Assembly: GCF_000718085.1 (NCBI RefSeq)
Contig: NZ_JOEC01000002.1
Location: 682,001-746,000 of the forward strand
Reading direction: 5' to 3'
Source: Mycetocola saprophilus
GTDB lineage: Bacteria; Actinomycetota; Actinomycetes; Actinomycetales; Microbacteriaceae
Length of the DNA stretch: 64,000 nt
Below are positions 8,414-16,958 of this stretch, piece by piece (the stretch's first letter is position 1; each line of letters begins with the position of its first letter). The notes beneath the pieces are model-generated. The model was not told the origin of the DNA. It saw nothing but the letters and a program-made list of their open reading frames with translations, and did no database searches. The translations under genes were made by a program, and so were the position numbers.

Positions 8414-9718
8414 CTAGCCGCGTCGGGTGCGCCGGGCTACCAGCTTTCCCAGCGCGGCCGGTGGGCGCATCCGGCTGCCCGCCACCACCAGGACGGCGAG
8501 GGTCACCAGGTACGGGGCCGCGCTGGAGAGTTCGGTGGGGAGAGGCACCAGGACAAATACGATCAACAGGATCACCCCGAGGATCAGCGAGGGAAGACCG
8601 GCGCGCACGCGGCGAGCATCGCCCACCCGGGTGAGCCTGCGCACCCCGAGCAGCGTGAAGACGATGGCCAGGAGGAAGACCAGCGCGCGCAGGGTTTCCG
8701 GGCGGCCGAGGCCCACGGCATCACTGAAACCAAACAGCGCCGAGCCGTAGAACACCCCGGAGGGCATCCAGTTGCCGAAGATCAGGGTGGCCAGGCCGAT
8801 AAAACCGGTTCCCGCCGTCTGATTCTCGATATAGCCCTGGGAGATGAGGGTGAGATAGCCACCCGCAAAACCCGCCAGCGCGCTCCCGGCTAGGACACTC
8901 GCCCAGCGGGTGCCGTGGACGCTACCGCCCAGGGCCTGCAGGGCCAGCGGTTCCTCGCCGGCCGAACGCCAGCGCAGACCAAACGGGGTCTTCCAGAGAA
9001 TCCACGCGGTGATGGGGATCAGCGCCAGCCCGATCAGCGCGGCAACGGATACGTCACGGGTGAGACCACCCAGCACGCCGCCGATCTGCGACAGGACGGG
9101 AACGCCACTGGACTCCATCGACTGCGCGAGGTCGGGGGTACCCAGACCTCCCGACAGGAACGGGACGGATACGTGGGGGACGTCGGCACCGATGCGCGGG
9201 GAACGCGCGACGCTCCCGCCGTCCATCTGGGTGAACACGATATCGCTGGCAAAGCGGGCAACCGCGGCCGCGATGACGTTGATCGAGACACCCACGATGA
9301 GCTGGTTGATTCCCATCTCGATACACAGCACCGCCATCAGCACCCCGAAGATGAGTCCGCCGATTATGCCGCCGAGCAGTGCGGCCCAGGGGCCGGCCAG
9401 GGCACCGAAGAGCCCGGCCATCCAGGTGCCGCCGATCATCATGCCTTCAAGACCCACGTTGATCACGCCCGAGCGTTCGGAGAACAGCCCGCCCATGGCC
9501 ACCACGGCGATGGGGACGGTCAGACGAAGCGCCGACCCCCAGGTTGAGGAGGCGGTGATGCCCGGGGCATCCGCCAGGTAGCGCGCCAGGATGAGTAGTC
9601 CCAGGCCAAACAGTACCCAGCTGAGCACCTGGCGCACGCGGTGCGTGGACAGTCGCGTCCGCGCCGAGGGGGCAATGGCCAGGTTCGGGGAGTCGACCCG
9701 TTCGATGTCGATACTCAT
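8414..9718 (-). CDS. ABC transporter permease, nucleoside/BMP type (second permease)
   Basis: 434-residue inner-membrane permease of the BPD_transp_2 family (YufQ/NupC-like), pairing with the permease encoded just upstream. It has about 9-10 hydrophobic segments and the diagnostic GLFSERSGVINVGLEGMMI and GLATLIFGNW motifs. I start it at the ATG at 9718, which overlaps the upstream stop (ATGA); an upstream in-frame codon would add 18 residues inside the previous gene and has no support. The N-terminal ~35 residues are hydrophilic. Together with the ATPase and lipoprotein of the same operon it forms an importer for a purine nucleoside or a similar heterocycle. Confidence 0.88.
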   Translation of the reverse strand: MSIDIERVDSPNLAIAPSARTRLSTHRVRQVLSWVLFGLGLLILARYLADAPGITASSTWGSALRLTVPIAVVAMGGLFSERSGVINVGLEGMMIGGTWMAGLFGALAGPWAALLGGIIGGLIFGVLMAVLCIEMGINQLIVGVSINVIAAAVARFASDIVFTQMDGGSVARSPRIGADVPHVSVPFLSGGLGTPDLAQSMESSGVPVLSQIGGVLGGLTRDVSVAALIGLALIPITAWILWKTPFGLRWRSAGEEPLALQALGGSVHGTRWASVLAGSALAGFAGGYLTLISQGYIENQTAGTGFIGLATLIFGNWMPSGVFYGSALFGFSDAVGLGRPETLRALVFLLAIVFTLLGVRRLTRVGDARRVRAGLPSLILGVILLIVFVLVPLPTELSSAAPYLVTLAVLVVAGSRMRPPAALGKLVARRTRRG

Positions 9719-10809
9719 CGTGTAACTCCTTCGCGTGCCGCGGTCGGGATTCTGCGCTTCACTGCCTGCCACAGCGCGATGCGCTGATCGGCCCGCTCGG
9801 TCAGCCAGTAGCCAACGGCCGAGCTCAGCAGGACCACGGCCAGGAACACCTGGCCCACCTCGGTGGGCAGCTGGACGAGTCCCAGCACCTGGGCGCTGCG
9901 CTCAACAAACGCGAGCACGAAGGCACCGAGCGCCATCCCGATCGGGTGCTGACGGCCCAGCAGCGTGGCGGCGAGCCCGGTGAACATGAGGTCCCCGGGA
10001 AGGGTGCCGTCAAAGCGGCCGGCAACGGAGAGGATATGGGGGAGCCCCACAAGCCCGGCGATCGCGCCGCTGATCAGCATCGCCTGGACGATCTTGCGAT
10101 TGACGCTGATCCCCGCGGATTCGGCGGCCTCGGGGGACCGTGCCGCGACCCGCAGCGAGTAGCCAAACACGCTGCGATCGATGACGAGGTAGTACAGAAT
10201 TCCCACGACCAGGGCCACGATCACAAACGCGGAAATCGAGGTCTGGTTTCCCAGTCCCAGGTCGACCAGGTCGGGCATCAGGCCGCCCTGGTCGATGATC
10301 CGGGTGCCGGTGTTCTGCCCTCCGCCGGAGCGGAACACGTGGCTGAGGAGGACGGCGATGATCGTGGTGGCGATGGCGTTGAGCAGGATCGAGGTGATCA
10401 CCTCGTTCACGCCCCGGTAGATCTTCAACAGCGCGGGGATCAGTGCCCAGATCGCACCAATCACGCAGGAGATGAGCAGGGTGAGGGGAAGCCGTATCGC
10501 CAGCGGAAAGGGCAGCGAGGCGGCGGCGACGGCACCGGCCAGGGCGGCCATCCGATACTGACCGTCGACACCGATATTGAAGAGTCCCATGCGCACGGCA
10601 AAGGCGCCGGCTACGGCAGCGAGGTAGAGGGGCACGGCGTTATTCAGGCTCGAGACGAGGGACGCCGGCTCAATACCGTAGTTCCACATCACCTCGAAGG
10701 CCGAGGAAGCGCTGTAGCCGCCGGCAGTCAGGAAGAGGGCGGTGACACCGAGTGCAAGCAGGATCGAGACGATCGGCCCCGCCGCGGTGACAAGGATCCT
10801 ACGCATCAT
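9715..10809 (-). CDS. ABC transporter permease, nucleoside/BMP type (first permease)
   Basis: 364-residue integral membrane protein of the same BPD_transp_2 superfamily (YufP-like). Conserved landmarks are AAVAGAFAVRMGLFNIGVDGQ (its central part) and the AARSPEAAESAGISV loop that contacts the ATPase. It overlaps both neighbours by ATGA, giving tight translational coupling within the importer operon. It starts at the first of two adjacent ATG codons (10809). No unusual features. Confidence 0.88.
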   Translation of the reverse strand: MMRRILVTAAGPIVSILLALGVTALFLTAGGYSASSAFEVMWNYGIEPASLVSSLNNAVPLYLAAVAGAFAVRMGLFNIGVDGQYRMAALAGAVAAASLPFPLAIRLPLTLLISCVIGAIWALIPALLKIYRGVNEVITSILLNAIATTIIAVLLSHVFRSGGGQNTGTRIIDQGGLMPDLVDLGLGNQTSISAFVIVALVVGILYYLVIDRSVFGYSLRVAARSPEAAESAGISVNRKIVQAMLISGAIAGLVGLPHILSVAGRFDGTLPGDLMFTGLAATLLGRQHPIGMALGAFVLAFVERSAQVLGLVQLPTEVGQVFLAVVLLSSAVGYWLTERADQRIALWQAVKRRIPTAAREGVTR

Positions 10810-12323
10810 CGGCCGTGTGTTCCCGTCATGTGTTCTCCGATTTGTGTGGCGGTGACGTGTCGTGGATCAAGCTCGGCGACCACGCGTCCGCCGTACATCA
10901 CCAGCAGGCGGTCACTCAGCGCGAGTAGCTCATCGAGATCGGCCGAGACCAGGAGGGTTCCCAGCCCGGCATCACGCGCGGACACCAGCTCGGCCCAGAC
11001 GGCGCTCTGCGCGCCAATATCCACACCGCGGGTGGGGTGGGCGGCCACCAGCACCGTGGGGTGGGATCCGAGCTCGCGCCCGATAATGAACTTTTGCTGG
11101 TTACCCCCGGAGAGGGATGCGGCAGTTGCGGTGGGGCCGCCGCCGCGCACATCGAACCGGGTAATGATGTCCCGGGCCACCCGGGTCGCCGATGCTCGGC
11201 TAAACCACCAGCCGCGCCGCAGAGGTGCCCGCTGCTGGTAGCCGAGCGCGGCGTTCTCGGCGAGTGAAAAGTCGAGCACGAGACCGTCACGATGACGATC
11301 CTCGGGGATGTATCCCATCCCCAGATCGCGACGATCCTTGGTTCCCAGATCGTCGATGGTACGCCCACCAACCACCACGCTGCCCGCGTAGTCGACCCGG
11401 CCCAGCAGGGCGGCGAGCAGCTCGGACTGACCGTTGCCCTCCACCCCGGCGATACCCACAATCTCGCCCGAGTGCACCCGCAGGGAGACCTCGTCAAGCA
11501 GCGGACGTTCGCCGGCCGTGCCCACGGTGAGGCCGCGAGTTTCGAGGACCACGTCATCCCCCACGGGAATGTCGCGTGGGGCCACGATGGGCATATCCAC
11601 CTCGACCATCAGCGCGGCAAGCTGCCGCGGTGACGTTTCGGCGGGGGTCGTGTATCCGACCACTCGACCGCCGCGGATCACGGTAATTTCATCGGCAAAG
11701 GCAAGGACCTCATCGAGCTTATGGGAGATGAAGATGACGGCCGCACCCCGTGCCGTGAGCGCCCGAATCGAGCGAAAGAGCGCCGCCGCCTCGCTGGGCA
11801 CCAGCACCGCTGTGGGCTCGTCGAGGATGATCACGCGCGCCTCACGGTAGAGCACCTTGAGGATTTCGACGCGCTGCCGATCGCCCACACCCAGATCGTG
11901 CAGGGGCGCGTCGATATCGATCTGGAAGTTGTTGTCCTCGGCCAGGCGTGCCACACGCTGCCGGGCGGTTGCCGAGTCGAGGCGCCAGGGCGTACCGGGC
12001 TCATCGGCCAGGACAACGTTCTCCCAGACGCGGAGCGCGTCGGCGAGCAGGAAGTGCTGGTGCACGATACCGATGCCCACACGCTGAGCATCCCGAGGGG
12101 AACGGAAGTTTTGTGGCTGACCGTCCACCTCGATGGTTCCCTCATCGGCGCGGACGTCGCCGGCGAGAACCTTCATCAGCGTAGATTTGCCCGCGCCGTT
12201 TTCGCCCACGATCGCGTGGACGGTACCGGCACGGACGGCCACGTCGATCTGGTCGTTCGCGGTGAACGTTCCATACCGCTTGACAATGCCGGTCAGCCTG
12301 ACCAGCGCTTCCCGCTCGCTCAC
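10806..12323 (-). CDS. ABC transporter ATP-binding protein, tandem domains (nucleoside type)
   Basis: 505-residue protein with two ABC domains in one chain, the arrangement of sugar and nucleoside importers (MglA/YufO-like). The N-terminal domain carries Walker A GENGAGKST, a GVGDRQRVEILKVL signature region and Walker B VIILDEPTAVL. The C-terminal domain has a degenerate Walker A (GIAGVEGNGQSEL) and signature LSGGNQQKF, as usual for this group, so ATP hydrolysis is probably carried by one site. GTG start at 12323, 2 nt after the lipoprotein stop. It supplies energy for the BMP importer. Confidence 0.9.
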   Translation of the reverse strand: MSEREALVRLTGIVKRYGTFTANDQIDVAVRAGTVHAIVGENGAGKSTLMKVLAGDVRADEGTIEVDGQPQNFRSPRDAQRVGIGIVHQHFLLADALRVWENVVLADEPGTPWRLDSATARQRVARLAEDNNFQIDIDAPLHDLGVGDRQRVEILKVLYREARVIILDEPTAVLVPSEAAALFRSIRALTARGAAVIFISHKLDEVLAFADEITVIRGGRVVGYTTPAETSPRQLAALMVEVDMPIVAPRDIPVGDDVVLETRGLTVGTAGERPLLDEVSLRVHSGEIVGIAGVEGNGQSELLAALLGRVDYAGSVVVGGRTIDDLGTKDRRDLGMGYIPEDRHRDGLVLDFSLAENAALGYQQRAPLRRGWWFSRASATRVARDIITRFDVRGGGPTATAASLSGGNQQKFIIGRELGSHPTVLVAAHPTRGVDIGAQSAVWAELVSARDAGLGTLLVSADLDELLALSDRLLVMYGGRVVAELDPRHVTATQIGEHMTGTHGR

Positions 12324-12325
12324 GA

Positions 12326-13387
12326 CTACTTCAGTGCGGTCGGAACGGTGATCACACCGTCGACGATCTGCTTCTTTGCGGCCTCCATCTGCGTGGAGAT
12401 GGCATCCAGGTTGCCGCCGCTGGTCGAGTAGCCGACTCCGCCAGACTTCACGTCATAGCGCTTCTGGCCGGGCTTGAGGTCGCCCTTTTCGAAATCCTTG
12501 ATGACGTCCGCCACCGCGACGTCCACGTTCTTGGTAGCCGAGGTTAGGATGTAGGGCTTAATATCCTTGTCTACCTGCTGGTACACATCACCGTCCACGC
12601 CAATCGCCCAGACCTTCTTGTCGGGGGTGCTGGAGGACTTGGCCTGCTCGTACACGCCCTGACCGGAGCCGCCGGCGGCCGCGTAGATCACATCGGCACC
12701 GCCGGAGTACATCGAGGCCGCGGCCTCCTTGCCCTTGGTGGGGTTGGAGAAACCGGTGAAGTCGCCGAGGGGGGAGAGGTAGGTAGAGTCCACCTGGATC
12801 GAGTTATCCACCGACTTTGCACCGGCCTCAAATCCCACAAAGAAGTCCTGAATCGAGGGCTGGTCAACGCCACCCACAAAACCGATGTGCTTCGACTTCG
12901 AGGTCAGCGCGGCCGCGACACCAACCAGGTAGGACGACTCGTTGGCGGCGAAGGAGACGGCGGTGCCATCGGTGATGGTGGTGTCCTTATCCGTGTCGAT
13001 GTCCACAAACTTGGTGTGGCCGCGCTTGGCGGTTGAGGTCATCGGCTGGGCGAACTGGAAGCCGATGCCGATCGCCAGATCGGCGTTCTGCGAGATGGCC
13101 AGGTTGATCCGGTCCTGATAGTCGTCCGTGTTGGGGCTCGCGAGCTTGAGTTCCTTGAACCCGAGTTCCTTTTGGGCCTTGGTGTAGCCGTTGAAGGCAC
13201 CATCCATGATCGAGAAGTCACCGGTGGTGCCGTACATCAGGGCGATGGTGGGGGCGTCACTCTTGGCGGTGGTTCCCGCCGAGGCGGTTTTTCCCGAGCA
13301 ACCGGCGAGGAGGACGGTTGCCGAGAGGGCAACACCACCGATGAGTAGGAGGCGACGGAGCGAGGGTCGAGGCACGGGTATCTCCAT
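12326..13387 (-). CDS. BMP-family substrate-binding lipoprotein
   Basis: 353-residue solute-binding lipoprotein of the BMP/PnrA (Med/Bmp) family, which binds purine nucleosides in characterised members. A basic, hydrophobic signal ends in a lipobox (VLLAGCSG) with the lipidated Cys near residue 30. Conserved blocks are IALMYGTTGDFSIMDGAFNG, NADLAIGIGFQF, and IGFVGGVDQPSIQDF. It is first in the importer operon. The ATG at 13387 has no ribosome site of its own; a GTG 12 nt inside is preceded by GGAG at 6-nt spacing, so the real start may be GTG at 13375. The same layout recurs at pstS. The upstream region carries copies of a 15-bp motif. Confidence 0.9.
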   Translation of the reverse strand: MEIPVPRPSLRRLLLIGGVALSATVLLAGCSGKTASAGTTAKSDAPTIALMYGTTGDFSIMDGAFNGYTKAQKELGFKELKLASPNTDDYQDRINLAISQNADLAIGIGFQFAQPMTSTAKRGHTKFVDIDTDKDTTITDGTAVSFAANESSYLVGVAAALTSKSKHIGFVGGVDQPSIQDFFVGFEAGAKSVDNSIQVDSTYLSPLGDFTGFSNPTKGKEAAASMYSGGADVIYAAAGGSGQGVYEQAKSSSTPDKKVWAIGVDGDVYQQVDKDIKPYILTSATKNVDVAVADVIKDFEKGDLKPGQKRYDVKSGGVGYSTSGGNLDAISTQMEAAKKQIVDGVITVPTALK

Positions 13388-13399
13388 GATTTACTTATT

Positions 13400-13414
13400 C
13401 GCCCAAAACAATCG
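13400..13414 (-). promoter_or_regulatory. Copy 1 of CGATTGTTTYGGGCG motif
   Basis: Minus-strand CGATTGTTTTGGGCG, 13 nt upstream of the BMP lipoprotein ATG. It pairs as an inverted repeat (14 of 15 matches) with copy 2 at 13473-13487 and matches 13 of 14 positions of a third copy at 58988-59001. Confidence 0.45.
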
Positions 13415-13472
13415 ATATCGGGCAGGGTGGGGGAAGGCAGCGCGAGTGCGACAGTGTGCTCAGCAAACCACC

Positions 13473-13487
13473 CGATTGTTTCGGGCG
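13473..13487 (+). promoter_or_regulatory. Copy 2 of CGATTGTTTYGGGCG motif
   Basis: CGATTGTTTCGGGCG between the divergent BMP-importer operon and the creatininase-family gene. It could be an operator shared by both promoters. Function is inferred only from recurrence and position. Confidence 0.45.
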
Positions 13488-13634
13488 TGTTACCGTTTTC
13501 CGCCTCAAAAATTACCGCTCTGATCACGGGCACAATCGGGAACGTCCCTCGCTCGGGGGGCAGCGATTGTGGCTGGGTTTTCGTCGCGTCGACCCGTCCC
13601 GGGGAATGGCGAGAGCGATGTACGATCCATAAAT

Positions 13635-14414
13635 ATGGATGCATATCTTTCTCCCTGGACCGACGTGGCCGCGGCCTTCGCCCGTTCGCATGGCCTGGCG
13701 ATCCTCCCGTTTGGTGCGTGTGAACAGCACGGGCCGCACCTGCCGCTCGGAACCGATACGATCACCGCGCAGGCGGTGGCCGCCGCGCTTGCCGACCGGC
13801 TGGACGCGACCCTGCTGCCGCCGATCAACTATGGGGATACCTGGAATAACGCCGGGTATCCGGGAACCCTCTCGCTCTCCTCGGCCACGGTGACCGCCAT
13901 TGCCGTGGATCTCGGAGAGGCCCTGGCGGCTTCCGGGGCCGGCGGGCTCGTCATCGTAAACGGCGACTGGGGAAACCGAAACCCGCTGTATACGGCGACC
14001 CGCTCGCTCATCGCCTCGGGCTTCCCGACGATCACCCTGGACTATCCGGGCATGGACGCGGCGATCTCCGAGGTTCGTACGAGCCGCGCCGCCGCCCCCG
14101 GCCTGGCGCATGCCGAGGAGGTGGAAACCTCCCTGATGCTGGAACTGGCACCCGATGCTGTTCTGATGGAGCGGGCGGTCTCCTGCTATCCGGAGTTTCC
14201 CTCGGACTTTGGCACGGCCCCGATGCAGCTGCACCGGTTCTCGCCGTCGGGCGTCTTTGGGGACCCGACCGACGCGACCGCCGGGAAGGGACGCGCGATT
14301 CTTGAGGCCACGGTGACGGCATCCCTCGCGGTGCTGGAGGACTTCATCGGAGGAATCCTGCGTGAGCGTAACGGCGCCTCACACCGGCCCCATGAGCCCG
14401 AGAACGCGGGCTAG
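13635..14414 (+). CDS. Creatininase-family protein
   Basis: 259 residues, creatininase fold (Mn/Zn amidohydrolases that include creatininase and GTP-cyclohydrolase-linked FAPy deformylases). The metal motif EQHGPHLPLGTD (E30, H32, D41) and the HAEEVETSLML helix are intact. The second block, usually NGHGGN or NGHYEN, reads NGDWGN here, so an Asp replaces the normal metal-ligand His. I use the ATG at 13635: a TACGAT -10-like box ends 8 nt before it, suggesting a leaderless message. An ATG 66 nt earlier is in frame but would put the promoter inside the gene. It faces the BMP importer operon, so it may act on the same imported amide or heterocycle. Confidence 0.8.
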   Translation: MDAYLSPWTDVAAAFARSHGLAILPFGACEQHGPHLPLGTDTITAQAVAAALADRLDATLLPPINYGDTWNNAGYPGTLSLSSATVTAIAVDLGEALAASGAGGLVIVNGDWGNRNPLYTATRSLIASGFPTITLDYPGMDAAISEVRTSRAAAPGLAHAEEVETSLMLELAPDAVLMERAVSCYPEFPSDFGTAPMQLHRFSPSGVFGDPTDATAGKGRAILEATVTASLAVLEDFIGGILRERNGASHRPHEPENAG

Positions 14415-14449
14415 TAAACGCAGAAATCCGCCATAATCGGCGGGGATGG

Positions 14450-14525
14450 TGGTGGGCCCGGAGGGGCTCGAACCCTCGACCCGCGGATTAAAAGTCCGAT
14501 GCTCTGCCAACTGAGCTACAGGCCC
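14450..14525 (-). tRNA. tRNA-Lys (anticodon TTT)
   Basis: A complete cloverleaf reads on the minus strand. The acceptor stem is GGGCCTG/CGGGCCC with one G-T wobble, the D arm contains AGCTCAGTTGGCAGAGC, the anticodon loop is ACTTTTAAT with anticodon TTT, and the T arm contains GGTTCGAGCCC. The CCA end is encoded (14450-14452). A small GC hairpin (14428-14443) follows on the minus strand and may act in termination. Confidence 0.96.
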
Positions 14526-14705
14526 AACCCCGCACAGAATCCACGAGTGTGGTGCGGTGCGAGGGGAGAACGCTCGAAGAATACAACGAGCGAACATCAT
14601 CAGTCTATCGGATCAAACCGGGTGTTCGCCGCCACCACCCGCCGGGATCGCGGAGTACGCTGGAGACCGACTTTATGCGTCCACTCCCGGTGAAAGGATC
14701 CAGCC

Positions 14706-15332
14706 GTCAACGAGTTCCGCAAACCCACCCTGTTCCCCGGACACCTGTTCAGCACGTTCGTCGGGGGAAGCGATCCGGCCGAAACCAGCCGGATCTCCCA
14801 CGAGACCGCTCACGCGCTGCTTTCGCGTGTGCGTGCGAATCCCGACGCCGACATTCTCGACCGTCTGGTCGCCTACACCGACAATCATGGGATCGAAACC
14901 CTCGCCGAGTTGTGGGCCACCGCGCCCGCGCGCAGTCTTCCCGGTGCGCTCTGGCGCATCTACCTGCTGCGCGCGCTGATCCGTCAGGATCCGCACACTT
15001 CGAGCCTCATCTTCCGTCGCGGGTCCGAGGTCATCCCTACGATCGATCCGGTGATCGCCGGTGCCGCCGTGCCCACCAACGTGGAGGAGATCACGACCCT
15101 GGCCGATGAGATTCTGCGCGGGGTTTTTGACGGAGACTTTGCCATCGCGCTGGATCGGGCGGCGGCGTACTGCCGGATCAACGCCGCCGGGTGTGTCTCG
15201 CTGGCCAACGATGCCGATCCGATCCATCCCGAACGCGCCGAGGGGCTGACCCGGCGGGCGCTGCGCTACAGCACGCTGGGTGATGAGTTGGCCGCGTGTT
15301 CCAAACTGTGGCGGAGCGAGTCGCTGGACTAG
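14706..15332 (+). CDS. Uncharacterised cytoplasmic protein, start codon problem
   Basis: I do not recognise a function; similar proteins in Microbacteriaceae carry uninformative names. It is soluble, helical and mildly acidic, with conserved-looking features AYCRINAAGCVSLA and ALWRIYLLRALI. Coding character (GC3, amino-acid flow) extends upstream to residue VNEFRKPTLFPGH at 14706, directly after an in-frame TGA (14691) and an AAAGGA ribosome site at 7-nt spacing. The codon there is GTC, not a normal start. The first canonical start in frame is GTG at 14829, which would give 167 residues and discard about 41 that look coding. I annotate from 14706 and flag it; a GTG-to-GTC change or a base-call error would explain it. 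It stands alone between tRNA-Lys and a non-coding stretch. Confidence 0.55.
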   Translation, partial: VNEFRKPTLFPGHLFSTFVGGSDPAETSRISHETAHALLSRVRANPDADILDRLVAYTDNHGIETLAELWATAPARSLPGALWRIYLLRALIRQDPHTSSLIFRRGSEVIPTIDPVIAGAAVPTNVEEITTLADEILRGVFDGDFAIALDRAAAYCRINAAGCVSLANDADPIHPERAEGLTRRALRYSTLGDELAACSKLWRSESLD

Positions 15333-15531
15333 CCCTCGGATGCGGTTGCGGGCGAAGCGAGCCCGGCGCCGCCTCGCGCAAAACCCCGCTGGCTTCTGCC
15401 GCCCGGAGGCGGCCTCGATCCGCGTTTGTGCCTGTTCGCGCAGCGCGAAGACACGCCACAACTCGCGGATTTCTGAGTGAAATCCTCCCCCGAGCGGGGC
15501 ACAGTCCCGCGGACTTTGGTACACTGGCATA
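15333..15531. other. Non-coding stretch, first half (GC-rich, no gene)
   Basis: No convincing reading frame. It contains the words CGCAAAACCCCG and TGCCGCC near 15376-15400, which recur in the following RNA-like segment, suggesting an imperfect repeat of that element. Near the end a TACACT -10-like box (15520-15525) precedes it. Confidence 0.4.
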
Positions 15532-15619
15532 GCCGGGCCGCAAAACCCCGGGCTCCAATTTTTGCCGCCGCGAGCGGCCTTCCGCCGAGAGGCGTTTCTG
15601 CGGCCCGGCACCTACTTTT
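15532..15619. ncRNA. Possible structured RNA or palindromic element
   Basis: An 11-bp perfect closing stem (15532-15542 with 15599-15609, GCCGGGCCGCA/TGCGGCCCGGC) encloses about 56 nt that fold into at least one inner hairpin (GCCGC...GCGGC, 15574-15587). On the plus strand a TACACT box ends 6 nt before the stem, and a TTTT tract follows it. No -35 is clear, and because the stem is symmetric the strand is not certain. It matches no RNA family I know. Confidence 0.3.
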
Positions 15620-15655
15620 AACGCGACCAGCTGACGGATAGACGGCACCGCGGAC

Positions 15656-15698
15656 AAACAGCACCGCCCCCGAATCAGATTCGGGGGCGGTGCTGTTT
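15656..15698 (-). terminator. Strong hairpin terminator after the LAETG surface protein gene
   Basis: Near-perfect palindrome with ~20-nt arms (AAACAGCACCGCCCCCGAAT and its complement around a one-base centre). It is flanked by T/A tracts on both strands, so it can stop transcription from either side. It lies 13 nt after the stop at 15711. Confidence 0.85.
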
Positions 15699-15710
15699 TA
15701 CTGGTAGAGA

Positions 15711-16958
15711 CTAGAGGGCGTCTGCCGAGGAACGACGGCGCTGCAGTCCGAGCAGGCCAACGCCGGCGGCGAGGACCAGGATGGCGATACCGGGCACCAC
15801 CGAGGACAGGTCCGAACCGGTCTCGGCCAGTCCGCCGGCCGGGTCCAGCTTGACCGTCAGGGTCTGGGCCGGGGACAGCACCCAGTTCTGAGAGTGGCTC
15901 TGCGAGGTGGCGTTGAGCGAGATGTTTACCACGCCGCGGGCGACATCAGCCTTGGTAACCACGTAGCTACCGGTGAGGGTCTCAGTGGCTTGCGGAAGGA
16001 TGCCACGTTCGACGTCGGGGTTGAAGTTTCGGAAACCGGTGCCTGCGGTTGTCTGTGCGGGCGAGGCAAGAACCGGAGTCGCCAAGGTGGTGTTTCCGGC
16101 GTTCTTCGCTGCTACCGAGTAGGTGATGACGTCGCCCACGCGCTTGGGAGTTGCCTTCGAGGTGACCACGGCGTTCGTGGCCAGTGACGGGGCAAGTTCG
16201 GGCACCGGGAACCGGTGGGTCTCGGCTGCGCTGAGGACCCCCTTGTTGTTCGCGCTGATCCCGCGCACAATCCAGGTCTCGATGATGTTGTTGAACGATT
16301 CGCCCGAGTGGCCGCTGTAATCGAAGTAGTACTGGCTGAGTATATCGGTTCGAGTAATCTCGACGGTTTCACCGGCGGCCACGCTGGGGCCGGGGGTGTC
16401 CCACGGGTAGCTGGGGTGCACCGGGTTGAGGGTGAGGTTGGTCAGATCCAGGTCGGTGATGTTGGTGACCTGGAACGTGACGCCGTAGGTCTCGCCCACA
16501 TCCAGCAGACCGTTACCGTTGGTGTCGTTGAAGAACCAGTTCGGGACGACTGTCAGGCCGTAGTCGCCCCAGGGTCCCTCCTCATACTCGTGCTGCGGCT
16601 CGGTGCCCTCTTCCTCGCCCTCGTCTTCGGCGACGGCCTCGTCCTCGGTCGGAACCGCGACGTTGCTGGGCTCGGCGGGCTCTTCGGGGGCCGCGGGAGT
16701 GGTGGGTGTGGTGGAAACCTCGGGGCTCGGCGTGGAGGTGCCGGTTTCCGTCTCGGAACCCTCGCTGGGCTGAGTCTGATCGGTGGGCGTGGTGCTCGGA
16801 TCCACCGTGGGGGTGGTGGCGTCATCCTCCGCCGTGGCACTCACCGACGGCACCGGAATCGGTGCGGCGGAGGCCGGAAGGGTGGTGGCCACACCGAGCA
16901 GTGCGCCGATAGACAGGACGGAGGCCGCGGTAGCCCAGCGACCCGAGATTTTTGCCAT
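15711..16958 (-). CDS. Sortase-anchored surface protein (LAETG)
   Basis: 415 residues from the ATG at 16958 (GGGGGA ribosome site just upstream); a longer in-frame version would put 20 odd residues before the signal peptide. Order: signal peptide (KISGRW, hydrophobic core, cleavage after PASA), a Thr/Pro/Ser/Glu-rich linker to about residue 120, and a segment with a calcium-binding-like DTNGNGLLDVGE. Two DUF11/CARDB-like beta domains follow (FQVTNITDLDLTNL, YSVAAKNAGNTTLATPV). The C-terminus has LAETG, a hydrophobic helix and RRRSS. LAXTG is the class E sortase signal of high-GC Gram-positives, so the product is probably linked to the wall or pili. No sortase gene is in the window. Ligand and role unknown. 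Confidence 0.8.
   Translation of the reverse strand: MAKISGRWATAASVLSIGALLGVATTLPASAAPIPVPSVSATAEDDATTPTVDPSTTPTDQTQPSEGSETETGTSTPSPEVSTTPTTPAAPEEPAEPSNVAVPTEDEAVAEDEGEEEGTEPQHEYEEGPWGDYGLTVVPNWFFNDTNGNGLLDVGETYGVTFQVTNITDLDLTNLTLNPVHPSYPWDTPGPSVAAGETVEITRTDILSQYYFDYSGHSGESFNNIIETWIVRGISANNKGVLSAAETHRFPVPELAPSLATNAVVTSKATPKRVGDVITYSVAAKNAGNTTLATPVLASPAQTTAGTGFRNFNPDVERGILPQATETLTGSYVVTKADVARGVVNISLNATSQSHSQNWVLSPAQTLTVKLDPAGGLAETGSDLSSVVPGIAILVLAAGVGLLGLQRRRSSADAL

Noticed and set aside
9719..9772. 18-residue N-terminal extension of the second BMP permease
   Set aside because: It lies wholly inside the upstream gene; the ATGA overlap at 9715-9718 is the usual coupling pattern of this operon.
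15333..15700. CRISPR-like or tRNA-like array in the region with repeated CGCAAAACCCCG words
   Set aside because: Only two imperfect copies, no regular spacers, and no cloverleaf; better described as a possible structured RNA with a partial repeat.
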